From positions 1 to 64,000 of the forward strand of contig JAEXUD010000018.1 in NCBI GenBank assembly GCA_023453025.1: DNA of 64,000 bases. The letters are read 5' to 3'. The notes below the pieces were generated by a model that did not search any database, was not told the origin of the DNA, and saw only the letters and a list, made by a program, of their open reading frames with translations. The stretch is from Bacillota bacterium. GTDB lineage: Bacteria; Bacillota; Clostridia; Tissierellales; Sedimentibacteraceae. Positions 62,542 through 64,000 of this stretch are shown piece after piece. How positions within the stretch are numbered: the stretch's first letter is position 1; each line of letters starts with the position of its first letter. A program made the translations under genes and the position numbers.

Positions 62542-63474
62542 TTATAGCTGCATCTCAAATTCAAGCTCCGTCAAATCTTCACGCCATGAATTGTTTTTCT
62601 TTTCCGATACCTTTATAAATCCGGCTTTGGTATACATGGCAACAGCCGTATCAAGGTCATTGGTTGTATCAAGGTAGACAGACTTGAAGCCCTTTTCACG
62701 GCAGTAAGAAAGAGCGCCGTTCAACATACGTTTTCCAAGACCGATACCGCGATAATCAGGATGAAGAATAAACCATCTGAGCTGAGCCCTGTCACCGCGT
62801 CCCACGATAGCGATACTCCCGATGATTTCGCCGTAATACTCGGCCAGCCACAGCCTGTCACGTTCGGGGTCATAATTCAGCAGGAATTCATAAAAGGATT
62901 GTGCCACATATCCCTCAAAAGCCAACGAATAGTTGTATTCCTGACTGTAAATCCGGCCGTGCATATAAATGATATAGCCTGCATCACCGACTTTGACATC
63001 ATGACGCATTGTAATGTCTTCGGGCATGATTTGCTTGTCCTCGTTCAATATGTTTTCGATAGATATCATATTTTTGACAAGCAAGGATTGGTCATCCGCT
63101 GTCAATGGATGAATAAGGTTATGTATTTGTTCGTCAGAGCGTGCATTAAGCTCGTTCATTTTATCTTTGCCGATTTGCGTTACGTACAAAAAATACGAAC
63201 GTGCATCTTCCGGAGCCCGATGCCTTTCTATCATGCCGTATTTCTCAAACTGCTTAAGAATACGGCTTAAGTATCCGGCATCCATGCAGAGAATTTCCGA
63301 CAGCTTTTTGGATGTGCACTTCTCGGTCTTTTCTATTTCATGAAGAACTCTGGCTTCAGACAATGAAAAGCTGCTTTCCAGAATGTGCTGGTTTAACAGC
63401 CCAAGTACATTCGTATAAAAGCGATTGAAGCTTCTTATGATACCGACTTCTTTTTTCAATTTATCATTCATTCT
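62542..63474 (-). CDS. MarR-GNAT fusion regulator/acetyltransferase
   Basis: 310 residues from ATG 63474 with AAGGAGG. The MarR part (1-140) has FSLSEARVLHEIEKTEKCTSKKLSEILCMDAGYLSRILKQ. The GNAT part (about 160-310) has LRWFILHPDYRGIGLGKRML, the acetyl-CoA binding loop, and VYLDTTNDLDTAVAMYTKAGF. Such fusions act as autoregulated sensors or modifying enzymes. A consensus promoter overlapped by a 20 bp inverted repeat supports autoregulation together with the downstream DtdA-like gene. Confidence 0.88.
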   Translation of the reverse strand, partial: RMNDKLKKEVGIIRSFNRFYTNVLGLLNQHILESSFSLSEARVLHEIEKTEKCTSKKLSEILCMDAGYLSRILKQFEKYGMIERHRAPEDARSYFLYVTQIGKDKMNELNARSDEQIHNLIHPLTADDQSLLVKNMISIENILNEDKQIMPEDITMRHDVKVGDAGYIIYMHGRIYSQEYNYSLAFEGYVAQSFYEFLLNYDPERDRLWLAEYYGEIIGSIAIVGRGDRAQLRWFILHPDYRGIGLGKRMLNGALSYCREKGFKSVYLDTTNDLDTAVAMYTKAGFIKVSEKKNNSWREDLTELEFEMQL

Positions 63475-63493
63475 GTATACCTCCTTTTTCTGC

Positions 63494-63551
63494 ATTATAG
63501 TAAAATCACTTGCTTTTGTCAATATTTTTATTTGACAAAAGCAAGTGATTT
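63494..63551 (-). promoter_or_regulatory. Promoter and large operator of the MarR-GNAT operon
   Basis: TTGACA (63517-63522), 17 bases, TATAAT (63494-63499). Perfect 20 bp arms, AAATCACTTGCTTTTGTCAA (63503-63522) and its complement (63532-63551), with a 9-base spacer cover the -35 and spacer. Confidence 0.85.
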
Positions 63552-63596
63552 GCCCCTTTACTGTTGCTATTCATGGCTGCTATCCATAAATCCTAA

Positions 63597-63790
63597 GAAA
63601 AATAAGAAAAATATATAGCGAACATTTGCAGGACACGATTATAATTCTTAATGAATGGAGGTTGAAAATCCGTTAAGCAGCTTGCACTGTTTGAGCGCCA
63701 GCCAGTTTGCAAGCTGTAGGATTTTTAGCCGCAATGAACTTTAGAATTATTCGTGTCCGAAACCGTGAGCGGATATTTTTCTTATTTTTC
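63597..63790. repeat. 194 bp nested palindromic element
   Basis: Outer arms: GAAAAATAAGAAAAATAT (63597-63614) with its perfect complement at 63773-63790. Middle arms: GGACACGATTATAATTCT (63631) with AGAATTATTCGTGTCC (to 63758). Inner arms: AAAATCC and CAGCTTGCA with TGCAAGCTG and GGATTTT (63705-63725). All nest around one loop, so the transcript folds into one long hairpin. It ends ten bases from the HD-GYP-like stop. Confidence 0.75.
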
Positions 63791-63799
63791 GCTTTCACC

Positions 63800-64000
63800 T
63801 TACTGCCTGCCGTCTGATTCTATCATGTTCACGAATATATCGGCAATTTTAGGATCAAACTGTGTCCCTGCCCCGTCTCTGATAACCTTTACAGCCTTTT
63901 TCCCGGATTCGGAATTATCTTCTCCGTTAATGACCCTTTCATAAACTTCGACAATGGAAATAATCCTTGAAAGAAGCGGTATTTCTTCACCCTTGAGCCC
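63800..64000 (-). CDS. C-terminal end of an HD-GYP-like protein (5' end outside the window)
   Basis: 67 codons to TAA 63800 read GLKGEEIPLLSRIISIVEVYERV, then GTQFDPKIADIFVNMIE. The phrase TQFDPKIADIF is typical of the last helices of HD-GYP and related HD phosphodiesterases, which hydrolyse cyclic di-GMP. Catalytic residues lie outside the window, so the assignment is tentative. Confidence 0.65.
   Translation of the reverse strand, partial: GLKGEEIPLLSRIISIVEVYERVINGEDNSESGKKAVKVIRDGAGTQFDPKIADIFVNMIESDGRQ

Overview
This 64 kb window is low-GC chromosomal DNA with strong AGGAGG-type ribosome binding sites, many TTG/GTG starts and rho-independent terminators. It carries DUF4183 surface proteins of the kind seen in spore formers, a lipoprotein flavoreductase and an EFR1-type ferredoxin. 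Together these point to an anaerobic, probably spore-forming Bacillota of the Clostridia; I cannot name the genus. No rRNA, tRNA or CRISPR array was seen.

Layout. 1-10 kb: the 5' part of a repeat-rich secreted adhesin, an ECF sigma/anti-sigma pair, an opine dehydrogenase-racemase operon, a YhdH-type oxidoreductase and a MATE efflux operon with a striking 32 bp palindromic operator. 10-29 kb is a patchwork accessory island. It holds a Phd antitoxin with a decayed toxin, two near-identical SLOG genes each divergent from an XRE regulator, a frameshifted SWIM gene, a macro-domain gene cut short beside an IS-end-like palindrome, a three-gene Argonaute cluster, an exonuclease-RecQ-UvrD fusion and an intact ParE/Phd pair. 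A decayed copy of the 5' end of the RecQ-UvrD gene lies 13 kb away, so related sequence flanks the middle of the island.

The most exciting locus is 16.7-23.0 kb: a RecQ-like helicase of 1096 aa with large unrecognised N- and C-terminal regions, an Argonaute of 660 aa with a degenerate PIWI site, and a 295 aa protein with two membrane helices, all on the minus strand. By analogy with catalytically dead long-B Argonautes paired with membrane effectors, I infer a guide-directed abortive-infection system. The co-encoded RecQ-like helicase is the unusual part.

29-36 kb: two tandem LytTR regulators preceded by a 254 bp tandem repeat, then an ammonium module (Amt fused to a histidine kinase, a LuxR-type response regulator and an Amt transporter) and an OsmC protein. 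36-44 kb: an M23 peptidase, two gene remnants, a PanB-like protein with a changed active site, and a surface-protein cluster whose last gene has an in-frame TAG. 44-49 kb: an AraC regulator, a flavoreductase lipoprotein, a methyltransferase and an EFR1 protein. 49-55 kb is a second decayed accessory region ending at the 3' end of rlmD (unknown two-gene cassette, HEPN-like protein, KilA-N protein). 55-64 kb: rlmD, MFS/MarR, azlCD, a TetM-like GTPase, a DtdA-like deacylase with a MarR-GNAT regulator, a 194 bp palindromic element and the end of an HD-GYP-like gene.

Assignments come from reading motifs and remembered family features; no database search was run.
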